A stretch of DNA of 64,000 nt from contig CP070812.1 in NCBI GenBank assembly GCA_020344015.1, positions 3,609,668 to 3,673,667 on the forward strand, written 5' to 3'. The notes beneath the pieces were generated by a model that worked only from the letters and a program-made list of their open reading frames with translations, had not been told where the DNA came from and ran no database searches. Position numbers and translations under genes: made by a program. Below are positions 18,831 through 27,450 of this stretch, one piece after another (position 1 is the stretch's first letter; the number at the start of each line of letters is the position of its first letter). This DNA comes from Gemmatimonadota bacterium. Lineage in GTDB: Bacteria; Gemmatimonadota; Gemmatimonadetes; Palauibacterales; KS3-K002.

Positions 18831-19112
18831 TCAATAGAAGTAGGTGGCGCTGTCGATGATGCGTACCCGGGGCTCCGAGGCGACGACCGAGTCGACGCGG
18901 CTCAGTACTTCGTTCGCCCGTCGCCGATCGGCGGACACGGTAGCGGCGCAGATTTCGGCTCTCTGCCACGTGTCCTGATGGTCTGTCTCGGCCACCGCGA
19001 CGTTGTGGCGGCCCCGGAGCCGATCTTTGAGGCTCCGCAGTATCGCCCGTTTCTGCTTCAGGGAAGAACACCCGTCGAGGTGTAGTTCCCATGCTATAAC
19101 GCCTGTGACCAC
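18831..19112 (-). CDS. ylxP: DUF503 family protein (YlxP-like)
   Basis: A 93-aa protein of the DUF503 family, which is commonly coded next to infB and rbfA. SLKQKRAILRSLKDRLRGRHNVAVAETDHQDTW contains the conserved core. It starts with GTG at 19112. The family is linked to ribosome assembly by gene context only. The role stays unproven. Confidence 0.88.
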   Translation of the reverse strand: MVTGVIAWELHLDGCSSLKQKRAILRSLKDRLRGRHNVAVAETDHQDTWQRAEICAATVSADRRRANEVLSRVDSVVASEPRVRIIDSATYFY

Positions 19113-19159
19113 CGCAGTCCGAGGGTCAGGCCGTGCGCGTCGCGCACAGCTAGCTATGG

Positions 19160-21787
19160 CTATTTCTCCGCGCCCGATTCACCCTTGCTGGTTACGCCGG
19201 CCTGTGCCACACCGCCGTCCAGCGTGCGTGCTATCTGCTCTACCCGGAATGCCTCGAGGATGTCGCCGACCTTTACATCGTTGAAGTTCTCGACCGACAT
19301 CCCGCACTCATAGCCGGCTCTCACCTCTTTGACGTCGTCCTTGAATCGCTTTAAGCTGGCGAGCTTGCCCTCGTAGACGACGACGTGCTCGCGCAGTACC
19401 CGTATACGAGCGTTCCGATCGATGACGCCCTCGCTGACATAGCAACCGGCGACCGTTCCGACCTTGGGCACCTTGAACAATTGCCGGACCTCCGCCGCGC
19501 CGACGATGATCTCTTTCTCCTCCGGGGCGAGCATCCCCTCGAGCGCCGCTTTCACCTCCTCGGCGGCTTCGTAGATGACACGGTAGGAGCGGATATCGAC
19601 GCCCTCGCGCTCGGCCAACTCGCGGGCCCCACGGTCCGGTCGCACGTGGAAGCCAATGATGATGGCCCCGCTCGTCTGTGCCAGCAGCACGTCGCTCTCG
19701 TTGACCGCCCCGACGCCTCGGTGGATGACCTGCACCTCAACCTCGTCGGTGGACAGACCCTCCAGTTCGTCTGACAGCGCCTGGACCGAGCCGTCGGTGT
19801 CCCCTTTGATGATGAGTGCGAGCTGTGTCCGTTCGCCTGCCTGGACGGCCTCGAATATGTCCTCGAGGCGGCCGACCTGACTGCGGCGCCGGAAATCCCG
19901 CTCGCGCTCGATCTGCTGCCGCTTACCTGTGATCTCGCGGGCGCGTTCGTACTCGAGGACGATCAGGCTGTCACCGGCCTGCGGGACACCCTCGAATCCG
20001 AGCACGCGGGCGGGCATCCCCGGTGTGGCGGACTCCACATTGTGGCCACGCTCATCGAGTAGCGCCCGAACGCGGCCCGCGTGGATACCGCAGACGAAGC
20101 CGTCGCCGACTGCGAGCGTTCCCTCGCCGATCAGAACAGTGGCCACCGGTCCCATGCCCTTATCGAGCTCGGCTTCGATGACGGTACCGCGGGCGGCGAG
20201 GCCCGGATCGGCGCTGAGCTCGAGCATCTCGGACTGCAGCAAGACTTTTTCGAGCAGGTCATCGATCCCCTGGCCCGTCTTAGCGGAGATCTCGGCGCTC
20301 AGCGCTTCGCCGCCGAAGTCCTCGATCACGACCTCGTGCTCGAGCAGTTCTCGTTTGACCTTGGTCGGGTCCGCCGCCGGCAGGTCGATCTTATTGACTG
20401 CAACGACGATCGGCTTGCCAGCGTTCTTGGCATGGCTGATTGCCTCTCTGGTCTGAGGCATCACGCCGTCGTCGGCGGCGACGACGAGAATCACGACGTC
20501 GGTGACATCGGCACCGCGGGCACGCATCGCAGAGAACGCGGCGTGGCCCGGAGTGTCGAGGAAGGTGATGCTGCGATCTTCATCCACTTCGACGTGATAG
20601 GCACCGACATGCTGCGTGATGCCGCCGGCTTCTCCGGCAATCACGTTCGTTTTGCGAATGTGATCGAGCAGTAACGTCTTACCGTGGTCGACGTGACCCA
20701 TAACGGTCACGACAGGCGGCCTCGGGGCAAGCCGCTCGGGATCTGCTACCTGTACGTCGGCGATGACGTCGGCGTCGTACTCGTCCTCGCGAGCTGCGGT
20801 GAACCCCAGCTCCTCGGTGATCAGCTCGATCTGATCGAAGTCGAGTCGCTGGTTGATGGTGACCATCATCCCGAGATTCTTGAAGGCCGAGGTGATGATC
20901 TCGTTGGGCGGGACCCCCATGAGATCCGCCAGCTCGGCGACGGTCAGGAATTCCGGCACGCGTACCGTCGTCCGTTCCTCTTCCGCCCGCTGGGCTGCCT
21001 CGGCCGCTTCGCGCTCGAGTTTCTCCGAGACATCGCGGCGCCGGCGGCGCGTCGGCGCCGGGCCCTCCATCTTGGCCAGCGTTCGCCGGATGTTCTGCGC
21101 CACGGCAGCCTGATCGACTCTCGGCTGCTTTTTCTTCTTGCGGCCGCGCCGGCGGCGGCGCCCGTCGAGCGTATAGCCCTCAGCCTGGATGCGAACCACA
21201 CCTGCCGGTGTCTTCGGCGCCTCCGGCGGCTCCCTAAAGACCGGGGTCGGAGGCGGCGGTCGTGGCGCCGCTGGCTCGGGCGCGGCTTCGGCAGCAAACT
21301 CGGGCATCTCCTCGTCGGCAGGCGCGGCCTCGGGGACGAAGTCTTCCGCCGCAAGCTCCTCCTCCACGGCCGGTTCCGGCTCTTCCTCGGCCGGTTCTGC
21401 CTCGCGGTCACCGGGCCAGCGTTTGATCTCAGGCGCCTTTGCAGCGATCTTGACCTCCGGCACTTCCTCGAGCTCATCCGGCTCCTCTACACCGATCGCC
21501 TGCTCCGGCACCTCGGTCAGTTCCTCGGCCGCGACTTCGACCAGCTCCGTCTTCTCCACGACGCGCCGACGGCGACGACGACGTGTCGAGCCCTCCGACT
21601 TCCCGTCCTTCTTGTCCGGCCGACGTTTGTCCCGCTCTAGCCGCGTGCGGGCGCGGGCGACCTGCCCCTCATCCAACGCGGACATATGGCTGCGGACGGG
21701 GATGTCCATCTCCCTGAGCAGGTGGATCAGGCTTTCGCTCCTGATCTCGAATTCCTTCGCCAGCTCGTAGACCCGCATCTTCGCCAA
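19160..21787 (-). CDS. infB: Translation initiation factor IF-2
   Basis: The GTPase (875 aa) that places initiator tRNA on the 30S subunit and promotes subunit joining. An N-terminal IF2_N helix bundle ([12 protein letters not shown]) is followed by a long acidic, Pro- and Ala-rich linker (about residues 70-200) and a basic [12 protein letters not shown] patch. The G domain has GHVDHGKT near residue 367, DTPGHAAF and NKID, followed by the C-terminal beta-barrels. It likely starts at TTG 21787, nine bases after a perfect AGGAGG. The linker is the only low-complexity part. Confidence 0.97.
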   Translation of the reverse strand: MAKMRVYELAKEFEIRSESLIHLLREMDIPVRSHMSALDEGQVARARTRLERDKRRPDKKDGKSEGSTRRRRRRRVVEKTELVEVAAEELTEVPEQAIGVEEPDELEEVPEVKIAAKAPEIKRWPGDREAEPAEEEPEPAVEEELAAEDFVPEAAPADEEMPEFAAEAAPEPAAPRPPPPTPVFREPPEAPKTPAGVVRIQAEGYTLDGRRRRRGRKKKKQPRVDQAAVAQNIRRTLAKMEGPAPTRRRRRDVSEKLEREAAEAAQRAEEERTTVRVPEFLTVAELADLMGVPPNEIITSAFKNLGMMVTINQRLDFDQIELITEELGFTAAREDEYDADVIADVQVADPERLAPRPPVVTVMGHVDHGKTLLLDHIRKTNVIAGEAGGITQHVGAYHVEVDEDRSITFLDTPGHAAFSAMRARGADVTDVVILVVAADDGVMPQTREAISHAKNAGKPIVVAVNKIDLPAADPTKVKRELLEHEVVIEDFGGEALSAEISAKTGQGIDDLLEKVLLQSEMLELSADPGLAARGTVIEAELDKGMGPVATVLIGEGTLAVGDGFVCGIHAGRVRALLDERGHNVESATPGMPARVLGFEGVPQAGDSLIVLEYERAREITGKRQQIERERDFRRRSQVGRLEDIFEAVQAGERTQLALIIKGDTDGSVQALSDELEGLSTDEVEVQVIHRGVGAVNESDVLLAQTSGAIIIGFHVRPDRGARELAEREGVDIRSYRVIYEAAEEVKAALEGMLAPEEKEIIVGAAEVRQLFKVPKVGTVAGCYVSEGVIDRNARIRVLREHVVVYEGKLASLKRFKDDVKEVRAGYECGMSVENFNDVKVGDILEAFRVEQIARTLDGGVAQAGVTSKGESGAEK

Positions 21788-21807
21788 GGGTGAAACCCTC
21801 CTGTCCC

Positions 21808-22143
21808 CTAAACTCCTACAGCCTCTGCCAACTCCACTACACGGTCACCGAGCGACCTGTCGGTTACCGCCATCACGACGACCCGCTCCCGTCCTACCGC
21901 ACGTCCCAGACGTTCACCGTCCAGCACGACGACCTTGGGCGGTGCATCCCCGGTGACAAGCCGCTCCAGCTTGCGCCTGACATTCTCCGGTGCATCGCCG
22001 GCGATCACGACGGCCGCAGCGTCACCGCGGCTCACCGACTGCGCCACAGCATCGATCCCGACCCGCAGGCGGCCCGCCCGTGCAGCCAGACCAAGACTAC
22101 CCAACAGGCGGCCCGCCGCCTCAGACTCGCTCGTCGGACTCAC
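21808..22143 (-). CDS. L7Ae/L30e-type RNA-binding protein (YlxQ-like)
   Basis: A 111-aa protein of the ribosomal L7Ae/L30e/S12e fold that binds kink-turn RNA, usually coded between nusA and infB. GRLLGSLGLAARAGRLRVG and AVVIAGDAPENVRRKLERL match the family. I chose the GTG at 22143, which overlaps the nusA end by 23 bases. The exact RNA target is not known. Confidence 0.82.
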   Translation of the reverse strand: MSPTSESEAAGRLLGSLGLAARAGRLRVGIDAVAQSVSRGDAAAVVIAGDAPENVRRKLERLVTGDAPPKVVVLDGERLGRAVGRERVVVMAVTDRSLGDRVVELAEAVGV

Positions 22144-23716
22144 CTTCTGCGACCGCCTCGACATCCACCTCACCCGCCGGCCCGGCCTCCTCGACCGCCG
22201 TAACCGCTTCTTCAGCTGTTACTTCCGCCTGCTCGGTCGGCTCGCCGTTACCGGTAGCGGCAGCAGCCGCTTCACCAGCCTCCGCTGCCTCCAACTCAAG
22301 CGCATCGGACTCGGCCACCGGTGTTACCTCGACTTCCTCCTCGACTTCCTCCTCGATCTCCGGGAACGGCCCGCCCGTCGCCACCGGCTTGGCATCCGCC
22401 GGTACCTCCTCCGCCAGTTCGGCCGGTTCCTCGACGATCGTGAGCTCCTCAATCAGCTTCTCCAGGAGCTCGGCATCCTCGGCGCCCAGTCCGGCTATCC
22501 TCAGGAAGTCGTCGCGCTCTAGGTCGATGATGTTGAGGAACGTCTCGTGGCCCACTGCCTGCAGCGCCGCCAACACGGCCGGCGGAATGTCGAGCTCGGC
22601 GAGCGGGAAGTCGGCCGCCCGTTCGTCCTCTTCGCTGCCGCCGAACAGCGCGACCTGAGCGCCACGCTCCATCCACTCACGACTCGAGTAGAGATCGATC
22701 TGCCAGCCGATGAGCTGAGAGGCGAGCCGCACGTTCTGACCGTTCCGTCCGATAGCGAGCGAGAGCTGGTCCTCGTCGACGATCGCGGTGATGACCTTTT
22801 GCTCGGTCTCAGAGATGACCTTGGCCACCTTGGCCGGAGCGAGCGCGCGTTTCGCGTAGATCTCCGGATCCGGGTGCCAGGGGACGATGTCGATCCGCTC
22901 GCCGCTCATCTCCGAGACGACGGCTTGGACGCGTGAGCCCTTGAGCCCAACACAGGCACCGACCGGATCGATCGAGTCGTCATTCGAGACAACGGCGATC
23001 TTCGTACGGCCGCCGGCCTCCCGGGCGATGTCGATGATCTTGACGACGCCCTGGTAGATCTCCGGCACCTCTAGCTTGAAGAGCGAGGCCACGAATTCCG
23101 GATCGGCGCGCGAGAGAATCAGGCGCGGGCCCTTCGGGGTCTCCTCCAGCTTCTTGAGAACTGCTCGGATCGGCTCACCCTGGCGGAATCGCTCGCGCGG
23201 GTTCTGCTCGCGCCATGGGATGATCGCTTCGGCTTCGCGCAGAACGTTGAGCATTACCACCAGCTTGCCCCGCTCGATGGCCTGCACTTCGCCGGACAAC
23301 AGTTCGCCGATCTTGTCGGCAAACTCCTCACGTATACGGTTGCGCTCGCCCTCGCGGACGCGCTGAATTATCCGCTGCTTCGCGGCGAGGACCGCCGTGC
23401 GCCCGAACTCGGAGAACTCAACAGGGATCTCGAGCAGGTCACCGACCTGGAAATCGGGATCATCCCAGCGTGCTTCCTCGACACTGACCTCGCGGGAGGG
23501 ATCGATCACATCGGCGACCACTTCCTTGAGAACGATGATATCGATCTTGCCCTTTTCTTCATCGATGATGATCTCGGCCTGCACGTTAGGACCGTATCGC
23601 TTCGCGAGAGCTGCGTGAATCCCATCTTTGATCAAGTCGTGCAGTTCGTCGCGAGACAGCGACTTGTGCGCCGTCATCACCCGAAAGGCTTCTAGAACCT
23701 GTGACGCGTTGGCCAT
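22121..23716 (-). CDS. nusA: Transcription termination/antitermination factor NusA
   Basis: A 531-aa elongation factor that controls pausing, termination and antitermination. An N-terminal polymerase-binding domain is followed by an S1 domain (residues 130-200), two KH domains (VGACVGLKGSRVQAV and AIGRNGQNVRLASQL), a helix-hairpin segment near residue 400, and a very acidic tail of about 100 residues rich in Glu and Ala. The leader of this operon holds a terminator, so NusA might act on its own message. Confidence 0.96.
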   Translation of the reverse strand: MANASQVLEAFRVMTAHKSLSRDELHDLIKDGIHAALAKRYGPNVQAEIIIDEEKGKIDIIVLKEVVADVIDPSREVSVEEARWDDPDFQVGDLLEIPVEFSEFGRTAVLAAKQRIIQRVREGERNRIREEFADKIGELLSGEVQAIERGKLVVMLNVLREAEAIIPWREQNPRERFRQGEPIRAVLKKLEETPKGPRLILSRADPEFVASLFKLEVPEIYQGVVKIIDIAREAGGRTKIAVVSNDDSIDPVGACVGLKGSRVQAVVSEMSGERIDIVPWHPDPEIYAKRALAPAKVAKVISETEQKVITAIVDEDQLSLAIGRNGQNVRLASQLIGWQIDLYSSREWMERGAQVALFGGSEEDERAADFPLAELDIPPAVLAALQAVGHETFLNIIDLERDDFLRIAGLGAEDAELLEKLIEELTIVEEPAELAEEVPADAKPVATGGPFPEIEEEVEEEVEVTPVAESDALELEAAEAGEAAAAATGNGEPTEQAEVTAEEAVTAVEEAGPAGEVDVEAVAEGESDERV

Positions 23717-23775
23717 CCGTTCGATACTCCCTTGCTTTCCATCATGCCCCGACCCATCGGGACTCTAACTACAGC

Positions 23776-24327
23776 TCAGTCTCGGCTCGCGCGCTGCGGC
23801 CGACGCTCCCCGGGCTTACCCCGCTCGTCCCAACGAAAGACCAGCTTCGCCTTGGCGATCGCAGAACGGAGGATCGCCACCTCGCTCTGGTCCGGCAGCC
23901 GTACCCGCAGCCGCTCGGCGCCGCCCGAGCCCTCCAAGCCAAGCAGGACCCCCTCCAGCCGCTTGGCGCCTCGTGCCAGCGGCTCATAGCCGCGCAAGGC
24001 GATCTCACGGCCCACAGCGCGCTCGAAATCGCGCCGCTTGCGAAGCGGCCGTTCGACGCCGGGCGAGGAGACCTCCAGGATGTAACCGGAGGCCAGGCCC
24101 TGCCAAGCATCAAGAACTTCCTCTAGTTGACGACTGACTCGCGCGCAGTCGTCGACGCTGACGCCGTGGCCCGGCTGCGAACCCGCCCGGTCGATCCGAA
24201 GACGCAGGATCGGGCGGCTTGTACGGCCGGCGGTCTCCAACTCGACCAGTTCGAACCCCAGCGCTTCGAGCGTGGCCTCGACCGTTCGCTCGAGCGCCTC
24301 ATCGATCCGGCCGAACCTCTGATCCAT
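23776..24327 (-). CDS. rimP: Ribosome maturation factor RimP
   Basis: A 183-aa protein needed for 30S maturation, the first gene before nusA as in most bacteria. ALGFELVELE and the VDDCARVSRQLEEVLD and LEVSSPGVERPLRKRRDFER stretches are the family hallmarks. The ATG at 24327 (MDQRFG) follows GACGGG; longer frames start inside the leader terminator and are not likely. The C-terminal tail is basic. Confidence 0.94.
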   Translation of the reverse strand: MDQRFGRIDEALERTVEATLEALGFELVELETAGRTSRPILRLRIDRAGSQPGHGVSVDDCARVSRQLEEVLDAWQGLASGYILEVSSPGVERPLRKRRDFERAVGREIALRGYEPLARGAKRLEGVLLGLEGSGGAERLRVRLPDQSEVAILRSAIAKAKLVFRWDERGKPGERRPQRASRD

Positions 24328-24365
24328 CCCGTCTGCAGTCCCGTGGCCGGGTAGGCCCCGGCAAT

Positions 24366-24396
24366 AAAAAAGTGGGGTAGGTACTGCGTCCCCACT
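24366..24396 (-). terminator. Leader terminator (possible attenuator) before rimP-nusA
   Basis: On the minus strand AGTGGGG (24396-24390) pairs perfectly with CCCCACT (24377-24371) and is followed by TTTTTT. It lies about 45 bases downstream of the likely transcription start and 39 bases before rimP. It therefore ends the leader of the very operon that codes for NusA. An upstream GGTGGG (24439-24434) could pair with the CCCACT arm and block the hairpin. Confidence 0.75.
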
Positions 24397-24448
24397 GCTC
24401 AAATGACCTTGCGGCCGTAGCTTAGCGCCTCATCCCACCAGCGGCGGT

Positions 24449-24477
24449 AATATAGACAGGGTACAACGGGAAATCAA
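24449..24477 (-). promoter_or_regulatory. Sigma70 promoter of the rimP-nusA-infB operon
   Basis: TTGATT (24477-24472), 17-base spacer, TATATT (24454-24449). The -35 box contains the stop codon of pgeF. The expected start is near 24442. A tiny frame ATG-AGG-CGC-TAA (24433-24422), preceded by GGTGGG, lies in the leader. Confidence 0.75.
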
Positions 24478-25229
24478 CCGGCGGGCCATCCCAGGAAGGC
24501 GCACATCCGCCGTCCCCGATCGCCCCCGCGGTAGGAGAAGAAAGACCCAGAATCGCAGCGTGTACAGGCCGCCGAGGCCGTCAGCCGTTCTTCATCGACC
24601 CCGACTTCTGCGAGCCCCCGCGCTATATGGGCGCGCAGGTCGACCTGCCCAGCCTCACGCGAGCCACCTAGGGCGGATTGTACCTCAGACCCCACTTCGT
24701 AACATCCCCCACATATGGCCGGCCCCAGGTGGACGTACAGCGATTCCGCGCTCGCCCCCAGACGGCGCATCGCCTCCAAGGTCGCTCCGACAACGCCCGC
24801 CGCGATTCCCCGCCACCCCGCGTGCGCCAGCCCCAGCAGCCGCCGCTGGGGATCCACCATGAAGACGGGTACGCAGTCAGCGACCGTTATCGTTAAGAGC
24901 ACTCCTGCCCGGTCTGTGACGATGGCGTCGCCCTGGCCGAGCACCGCAACGCCTGAGCGGCGCAATCGCTCACAGGTGATCACTTCGGCGCCGTGCACCT
25001 GGCTACAGCGGGCGACAGAGTCTACACCGGAGAAGTCCTGTAGGAGTGCCCAGCCGTCGGAGGACCTGCGATCCGTGTCGGCCGGGTACTGCTCCCGCGT
25101 GCCGAAATCGAAATCGCCGGCACGGCCGGTAATCCCCTGTGCCAGATCTGGGAAGCGGGCGGTCCACCCGGCGTGTTTAAAGACCCGCAGCTTACCCAGC
25201 CGGGTCTCGATCTCGGTGGTGGACGTCAC
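24474..25229 (-). CDS. pgeF: Laccase-domain purine nucleosidase-type enzyme (YfiH/PgeF family)
   Basis: A 251-aa protein of the YfiH family, once called polyphenol oxidase and now tied to purine nucleoside phosphorolysis and cell-wall precursor editing. The metal-binding set is visible: [19 protein letters not shown] and [14 protein letters not shown]. The start is GTG at 25229, overlapping the murA stop (GTGA), so the two wall-related genes are coupled. Confidence 0.88.
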   Translation of the reverse strand: MTSTTEIETRLGKLRVFKHAGWTARFPDLAQGITGRAGDFDFGTREQYPADTDRRSSDGWALLQDFSGVDSVARCSQVHGAEVITCERLRRSGVAVLGQGDAIVTDRAGVLLTITVADCVPVFMVDPQRRLLGLAHAGWRGIAAGVVGATLEAMRRLGASAESLYVHLGPAICGGCYEVGSEVQSALGGSREAGQVDLRAHIARGLAEVGVDEERLTASAACTRCDSGSFFSYRGGDRGRRMCAFLGWPAG

Positions 25230-26500
25230 TCGATACGCTCGATAGCGGCACCGAGCGCCCGCAGCCGCTCGTCGATTCGCTCGTAGCCGCGCTCGATCTG
25301 ACCGATGTTGTTGATCCTGCTATGCCCTTCGGCGCCAAGCGCAGCGATCAGGATGGCCATGCCGGCGCGGATGTCGGGGCTCTCCACGATCGAACCGCGC
25401 AGCGTTGCTGGCCCGACTACGACGGCACGGTGCGGGTCGCAGATGATGATCCGGGCACCCATCGCAGTCAGCTTGTCGGCGAAGAACATCCGTGATTCGT
25501 ACATCTTTTCGTGGATCAGGACAGTGCCCCGACACTGCGTGGCCAGGACGAGGGCGATACTGATCAGGTCCGCCGGGAAGAGCGGCCACGGCCCGTCGTC
25601 GATCTTCGGGATCTGCTGGCCGATGTCCATGCGGACTTCCAACGACTGCTCCGCCGGTACGCGCAGCGTCCGCCCCTCGAGCTCGCAGAAGACACCGAGC
25701 CGCTCCAACATGATCCGGATGCTCGACAGGTGGCTTGGCTCGACATCGCCGATCGTCAGCTCGCTGCGCGTGACCGCCGCCAGTCCAATGAATGAGCCTA
25801 CCTCGATGTGGTCGGGGCTCACCTCGGCGCTCGCTCCACCCAGTCGTTCGACACCCTCTATACGCAGCTCGCCCGTCCCGATTCCCGATATCTGGGCACC
25901 CATGGCGTTCAGCAGCCTGCAGAGGTCCTGGACGTGCGGTTCCGACGCGGCATTGCGCAGCACGGTCGTCCCCTCGGCCAAGGCGGCCGCCATGATGGCG
26001 TTCTCGGTGCCGGTAACACTCGGCTCGTCCAGGAAGATCTCGGCGCCGCGGAGTCTGCCGCGAAGCATGAACTCGTCGCCTACCTCGACTTCACCGCCGA
26101 GTTTCTGCAGCGTGTCAAAATGCGTGTCGAGGCGCCGCCGCCCGATAACGTCACCGCCCGGCGGCGGCAGCCGCAACTGGCCGCAGCGGGCAAGCATCGG
26201 GCCCGCCAAGAGGATCGAGGCGCGGATGCGGGCGGCGAGCTCAGGCTCCAATGCGGCGGACCGGACCTCCGCAGCACGTAGCGTCAACGCGCCGGGGGCC
26301 GTCCACTCGAACTCGACGCCCAGTGCACCCAGCAGCTCGAGCATCGTCTGGACGTCCCGTATGTCCGGCAGGTTGGCTAGACGAACCGGCTCGTCGGTGA
26401 GCAGCGCCGCCGCCATCATCGGCAGCGCCGCGTTCTTGTTGCCCGCCGGCCGCACATGACCGCGGAGCCCGTGACCGCCTTCAACCATGAAACTGCTCAT
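25226..26500 (-). CDS. murA: UDP-N-acetylglucosamine 1-carboxyvinyltransferase, Asp-type
   Basis: The first committed enzyme of peptidoglycan synthesis (424 aa). It transfers enolpyruvate from PEP to UDP-GlcNAc. [20 protein letters not shown] at the N-terminus holds the conserved Lys-Asn pair. The mobile loop reads [16 protein letters not shown], with Asp at residue 117 where most MurA proteins have the fosfomycin-reactive Cys. The known Asp-type enzymes are active and insensitive to fosfomycin. The ATG at 26500 has no Shine-Dalgarno sequence and sits just after a promoter, so a leaderless mRNA is likely. An ATG at 26488 is the alternative start. Confidence 0.95.
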   Translation of the reverse strand: MSSFMVEGGHGLRGHVRPAGNKNAALPMMAAALLTDEPVRLANLPDIRDVQTMLELLGALGVEFEWTAPGALTLRAAEVRSAALEPELAARIRASILLAGPMLARCGQLRLPPPGGDVIGRRRLDTHFDTLQKLGGEVEVGDEFMLRGRLRGAEIFLDEPSVTGTENAIMAAALAEGTTVLRNAASEPHVQDLCRLLNAMGAQISGIGTGELRIEGVERLGGASAEVSPDHIEVGSFIGLAAVTRSELTIGDVEPSHLSSIRIMLERLGVFCELEGRTLRVPAEQSLEVRMDIGQQIPKIDDGPWPLFPADLISIALVLATQCRGTVLIHEKMYESRMFFADKLTAMGARIIICDPHRAVVVGPATLRGSIVESPDIRAGMAILIAALGAEGHSRINNIGQIERGYERIDERLRALGAAIERIE

Positions 26501-26508
26501 CGCTGGCC

Positions 26509-26538
26509 AAGTTAGGCCAAGATGCTCACAGCCGTCAA
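26509..26538 (-). promoter_or_regulatory. Promoter of murA-pgeF
   Basis: TTGACG (26538-26533), 18-base spacer, TAACTT (26514-26509). Only eight bases separate the -10 box from the murA ATG, so the start of transcription would fall at or next to the start codon. Confidence 0.55.
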
Positions 26539-26545
26539 TCGCAGC

Positions 26546-26575
26546 TTGACACCGTCGCCCGCCGGTAGCTATGTG
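26546..26575 (+). promoter_or_regulatory. Promoter of the PTS IIA-PII-antiporter genes
   Basis: TTGACA (26546-26551) is a perfect -35 box. The best -10 is TATGTG (26570-26575) at 18 bases, with GTAGCTATG around it. It faces away from the murA promoter in the 103-bp divergent region. Confidence 0.5.
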
Positions 26576-26603
26576 AAGGGCGGCTCGCAAATGGTGGACG
26601 GAC

Positions 26604-27068
26604 ATGAAGCTGCATAATCTACTCAGATCCGACCTGGTCATTCTCGACCTGCAGAGCGATGGCGTCGAGAACACCCTGCGTGACATGGTGCACAACCTGG
26701 CCGAGCAGGGATATGTGAAAGACGAACACCCGGTTCTCGAAGCACTGCTCAAGCGCGAGGCAGATCAATCGACCGGCGTCGGCGGCGGCGTCGCGATCCC
26801 GCACTGCGTCTATCCCGAACTCGGCTCAACGATCATCGAATTGGCGTTTTCCAGAAAGGGCATAGACTTTCTCTCGGTCGACGAGAAGCCGGTCCACACT
26901 GTCTTCCTTCTCCTGTCGCCGCCAGCCAACAGCGGGACACACATCAAGCTGCTGGCGCGCATTGCGCGCCTGATGCGGCAACCGGACATCCTGGGCGAAC
27001 TCCTGAGCGCCAACAGCGCCGATGAAGTGATCGACCGGATCCGGCAATTCGATGAGCAACACCCGTAG
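26604..27068 (+). CDS. PTS IIA-like (PtsN/fructose-type) regulatory protein
   Basis: A stand-alone EIIA domain (154 aa) of the fructose/nitrogen PTS family. The phosphorylatable His is H67 in [13 protein letters not shown], with [21 protein letters not shown] downstream. There is no membrane IIC or IIB gene nearby, so a regulatory rather than sugar-transport role is likely. In E. coli the PtsN protein controls potassium transport. Here the next two genes are a PII-like protein and a cation antiporter. Confidence 0.85.
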   Translation: MKLHNLLRSDLVILDLQSDGVENTLRDMVHNLAEQGYVKDEHPVLEALLKREADQSTGVGGGVAIPHCVYPELGSTIIELAFSRKGIDFLSVDEKPVHTVFLLLSPPANSGTHIKLLARIARLMRQPDILGELLSANSADEVIDRIRQFDEQHP

Positions 27069-27093
27069 GCACTGGCGATAACCGGACAGGTCC

Positions 27094-27450
27094 ATGCAAC
27101 TTCTCGTGGCAGTGATCAACCAGCCGGAAGCACTCGACGACATTCTGTCGGGCTTCCTCGAACTGGGTATCACCGGCGCCACGATCATCAACAGCGAGGG
27201 GATGGCACGCGTCCTCACCCACGACATCCCTCTGTTCGCCGGCATCCAGATGCTAATATCGAGATCGCGAGCGCAGAATTACACGATCTTCAGCGTGATC
27301 GACGAGCCGGAGAAGGTCGATGCAGCGTTCGCAGTGATCGAAGACGTGTGTGGTAGCCTGGATGAGCCAGGCACGGGCATCATGTTCACCATCCCGGTGA
27401 CTCGTGCAGTCGGCGTCGCGCCCGAGCTGGGGGAAGAATCGGAACTGTGA
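27094..27450 (+). CDS. PII-like signalling protein
   Basis: A 118-aa ferredoxin-fold protein resembling the PII superfamily. It opens with MQLLVAVINQPEALDDILSGFLELGITGATIINSEG and ends in GTGIMFTIPVTRAVGV, like the PII C-terminal strand. The region where GlnB has its uridylylated T-loop lacks the usual sequence, so it is probably not a classical nitrogen regulator. Its stop overlaps the antiporter GTG start, which suggests it controls that transporter, perhaps by binding a nucleotide. Confidence 0.7.
   Translation: MQLLVAVINQPEALDDILSGFLELGITGATIINSEGMARVLTHDIPLFAGIQMLISRSRAQNYTIFSVIDEPEKVDAAFAVIEDVCGSLDEPGTGIMFTIPVTRAVGVAPELGEESEL

Noticed and set aside
20684..21640. Long plus-strand frame opposite infB
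   Set aside because: It is an Arg/Leu-rich shadow of the IF-2 linker and has no start signal or motif.
24397..24448. tRNA gene before rimP, as metY in E. coli
   Set aside because: The stretch is too short, with no T-loop GTTCGA and no cloverleaf. It is only the leader RNA.
25305..26459. Long plus-strand frame opposite murA
   Set aside because: It is Ser/Arg-rich low-complexity translation of the complementary strand; MurA is unambiguous.
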